Below are positions 62,366 to 64,000 of a DNA stretch of 64,000 bases, in pieces (positions within the stretch are counted from its first letter, which is position 1; each line of letters begins with the position of its first letter). The stretch comes from Bacillota bacterium. GTDB taxonomy: Bacteria > Bacillota > Sulfobacillia > Sulfobacillales > JAIMBI01. The position numbers and the translations under genes were made by a program. The notes below the pieces were generated by a model. The model had not been told where the DNA came from. It worked only from the letters and a program-made list of their open reading frames with translations, and made no database searches. The stretch covers positions 30,529 to 94,528 of the forward strand of contig JAJZWV010000006.1 in NCBI GenBank assembly GCA_021846505.1, written 5' to 3'.

Positions 62366-63573
62366 GACGACCCCTCCGGCCACGCTTGCGCCACCGTCCG
62401 CAAAGCGGCCAGATCCACTTGGGCATAGGCCGCGGTACTTTGCAGATCCCGGTGGCGGAGCACTTGCCCAATGGTAGGCAAGGGCACGCCGTGGTGCAGC
62501 AACGTGGTGGCCAGCGCATGCCGGAGGCGGTGCGGCCCGAGGGGCGTCACGCCGCGACGGCGACACGCGCGGGTGACCACATAGAACACCCCACCCCGCG
62601 ACATCCCGTGAATGGGGGCGCGACACGTGAGAAAGAGCTGGCGGGTCTTCACCGGCGGGCGCTCGTCGTGCAGATAGGCGGCGAGGGCCGCCCCGACCTC
62701 CGTGGGCAAGGGGAGGCGCTCGACCCGACGGCTCTTGCCGGACACGACCAGTTCGCCGGCGCGCCAGTCCACATCGTCTAAGGTGAGGCGGCAGATCTCG
62801 GTCGCGCGCAGGCCCAGGCGGGCGAGCAACAGTAGGATCGCGTAATTCCGGCGCCCGGGCCCCGCCCGGTCCGCCCCCGGGGCCACTAAGGCCTCGACCT
62901 CGTCCGGCGACACGGTCGGCGGGAGACGCGTCGCGTGCCAACTGGCCAGCGGCGGCAAGGTGGGGGCCAGATCCTGGGCCGCATACCCGACCTGGTAGAC
63001 GAACCGCAGCAACGATCGCAGGTGTTGCAACACGTTCGCCGCCGCACCCGGGCTCAGCCGTGCGGTGTCACGGAGCAGAAAGGTGGTCACATCCCGGGCA
63101 CGGACCGCGGCCCAGACCGCCGACGGCTCCTCGTGGGCCCAGGGGGCCAAGAACCGGTGGGCGGTCCGGACGTGACCCTCAATGGTCCGGGGCGCAAGGC
63201 CCCGGCGGTCGCGCAGAAAGTGCTGGTACCGCTCCAGGAACGCCTCCAGAGCCGACCGCGTGGGCTCCGCCGCCCCTGGAATTAGATCCTGACGGCGTAA
63301 GTATTGGAGCAACGGCGCGAGGCGGCGCCACCCAATGGGTTGCTGGTATTTGCTGGCCCGATGATGGTCCAGAAACGCCTGCCAGTCCTCCTCCGTGAGG
63401 CTGGCGGGCGCGATCTCGGTGGCTTCCAGCCACTGACTCACCCGGGCCAGGACCCACACGTGCCACCCGGCCGACTGGGCGGTATAGCCAAGTGCTTGCA
63501 CATAGTCGTAATACTCCTGGGCATAGGGGCGCAACGGCCCCGAGACCCGGGGCAGATAGATTTTCCGTGTCAC
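62362..63573 (-). CDS. Tyrosine recombinase RitA
   Basis: 403 aa, the longest of the three. It has an extra N-terminal helical region before the core-binding domain. Catalytic Arg in LGLRATEICRL, Lys in VSGKSRRVERLPL, HRLRHALATTLL, and LRHRDLQSTAAYAQVD. GTG 63573 is chosen because GAAGGGAG lies 8 bases upstream. First gene of the trio. Confidence 0.9.
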   Translation of the reverse strand: MTRKIYLPRVSGPLRPYAQEYYDYVQALGYTAQSAGWHVWVLARVSQWLEATEIAPASLTEEDWQAFLDHHRASKYQQPIGWRRLAPLLQYLRRQDLIPGAAEPTRSALEAFLERYQHFLRDRRGLAPRTIEGHVRTAHRFLAPWAHEEPSAVWAAVRARDVTTFLLRDTARLSPGAAANVLQHLRSLLRFVYQVGYAAQDLAPTLPPLASWHATRLPPTVSPDEVEALVAPGADRAGPGRRNYAILLLLARLGLRATEICRLTLDDVDWRAGELVVSGKSRRVERLPLPTEVGAALAAYLHDERPPVKTRQLFLTCRAPIHGMSRGGVFYVVTRACRRRGVTPLGPHRLRHALATTLLHHGVPLPTIGQVLRHRDLQSTAAYAQVDLAALRTVAQAWPEGSS

Positions 63574-63686
63574 TGCGACAACTCCCTTCGTGGGGCATGG
63601 CCCCACGGACGCAGTTCGACGGCCCGCGGAATTATCCTGATGGGAACGACCGGAAACCCTTCGTCGTAGCCGTTTTCCTTGCCCGG

Positions 63687-63717
63687 TCGGCATAATCCCG
63701 GCTTCGGCATAAGTCGC
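63687..63717 (-). repeat. RIT right inverted repeat (31 bp)
   Basis: Exact inverted copy of 60359-60389. Confidence 0.95.
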
Positions 63718-63739
63718 ATTATCCTGATATCAGGATAAT
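63718..63739. repeat. 22-bp perfect palindrome at RIT right end
   Basis: Perfect palindrome whose half is ATTATCCTGAT, located between the right inverted repeat and the GCGAC junction. The same 11-mer occurs once more at 63631-63641. It is absent from the left end. Confidence 0.9.
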
Positions 63740-63744
63740 GCGAC

Positions 63745-64000
63745 AATGGCCAAATCTACGCCAGCGACCGCCTGACGACGGTGCTGGCGCGGTTGGGGGC
63801 CCGGGTCGTGCACACCCCCCCCTACCAGCCCGCGGGGAAGGGCAAACAGGAGCGATTTTGGGGCTCGCTGCAGGCGTCGTTTCTCCCCGAGCTCCACGTC
63901 CAGCCGGCGGACTCCCTGGGGCAGCTCAACACCTGGTTCGCCGCCTGGCTCGAGGAACACTACCACCGGCGGGTGCACGGCACCACCGGGGAGACGCCGG
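63745..64000 (+). pseudogene. DDE transposase, 3' part
   Basis: Continuation of the transposase begun at 59644: NGQIYASDRL, then PAGKGKQERFWGSLQ with the catalytic Glu, and the C-terminal TWFAAWLEEHYHRRVHGTT. The frame is open to the window edge. All three catalytic acidic residues survive, so excision of the RIT element could restore the gene. Confidence 0.88.

Larger units (their letters stand above)
60364..63744. mobile_element. RIT (recombinase-in-trio) element
   Basis: A complete element carrying three overlapping tyrosine recombinase genes, all on the minus strand, flanked by 31-bp perfect inverted repeats (60359-60389 and 63687-63717). GCGAC occurs at both junctions (60359-60363 and 63740-63744). 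Deleting 60364-63744 restores the host transposase frame exactly. RIT elements are known from diverse bacteria; the trio order and ATGA overlaps match them. Confidence 0.9.

Noticed and set aside
1..64000. tRNA genes, CRISPR arrays, riboswitches
   Set aside because: No tRNA-like cloverleaf, regularly spaced direct repeats or T-box/aptamer cores were recognised while reading; only rnpB is a clear RNA gene.

Overview
The window looks like a chromosomal segment of a GC-rich, spore-forming member of the Bacillota (clostridial side, e.g. the Sulfobacillus/Symbiobacterium/Thermaerobacter range). This rests on the two-subunit glycyl-tRNA synthetase (glyQ/glyS), sporulation genes yqfC and yqfD, a CIRCE-controlled hrcA operon, and the classic rpsU-yqeY ... 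phoH-yqfF-ybeY-dgkA-cdd-era-recO-glyQ-glyS gene order. Species cannot be named from sequence alone.

Layout. 1-1.4 kb: end of an SDR gene, an IS200/IS605-like end hairpin and a broken PLP aminotransferase. 1.4-4.65 kb: thymidine kinase, a divergent Nif3-type protein, RNase HI and aspartate carbamoyltransferase, then the RNase P RNA gene with its own promoter and terminator. 4.7-8.1 kb: comB, then decayed DNA (an IS607-type element with a frameshifted TnpA and TnpB, and an ImmA/IrrE peptidase pseudogene). 8.1-12.2 kb: a metal-handling pair (copper chaperone plus an 11-cysteine metallothionein-like protein) divergent from an HxlR regulator, a metallo-beta-lactamase-fold hydrolase and an acyl-CoA synthetase. 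12.2-14.8 kb: a frameshifted quinone oxidoreductase and two alkylation-repair genes.

14.9-41.6 kb is conserved core on the minus strand: dnaG-rpoD; a nearly gapless 14-gene run yqfC-yqfD-phoH-yqfF-ybeY-dgkA-corC-cdd-era-recO-glyQ-glyS-ppsR-ppdK; rpsU-yqeY; and hrcA-grpE-dnaJ-prmA-rsmE-(zinc ribbon)-HIT behind a promoter with a perfect CIRCE. dnaK is absent from between grpE and dnaJ. A rhodanese-like gene and an NAD-dependent epimerase are inserted on the plus strand.

41.6-54.3 kb is an accessory block separating hrcA from hemW-lepA, genes that usually adjoin in Bacillota. It carries a GH31 glycosidase, an MFS exporter, an alpha/beta hydrolase, a zinc alcohol dehydrogenase, and a six-gene minus-strand operon (alcohol dehydrogenase, SCP2-like protein, aldehyde dehydrogenase, HAD phosphatase, class II aldolase, and a SPASM protein whose radical-SAM cysteines are missing). 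This operon is the best candidate for an undescribed pathway.

57.5-64 kb, upstream of lepA, is a mobile-element zone: gene remnants, then a transposable element (zinc-ribbon/HTH protein plus DDE transposase) split at its second catalytic aspartate by a complete RIT (recombinase-in-trio) element with three overlapping tyrosine recombinases and 31-bp perfect inverted repeats.
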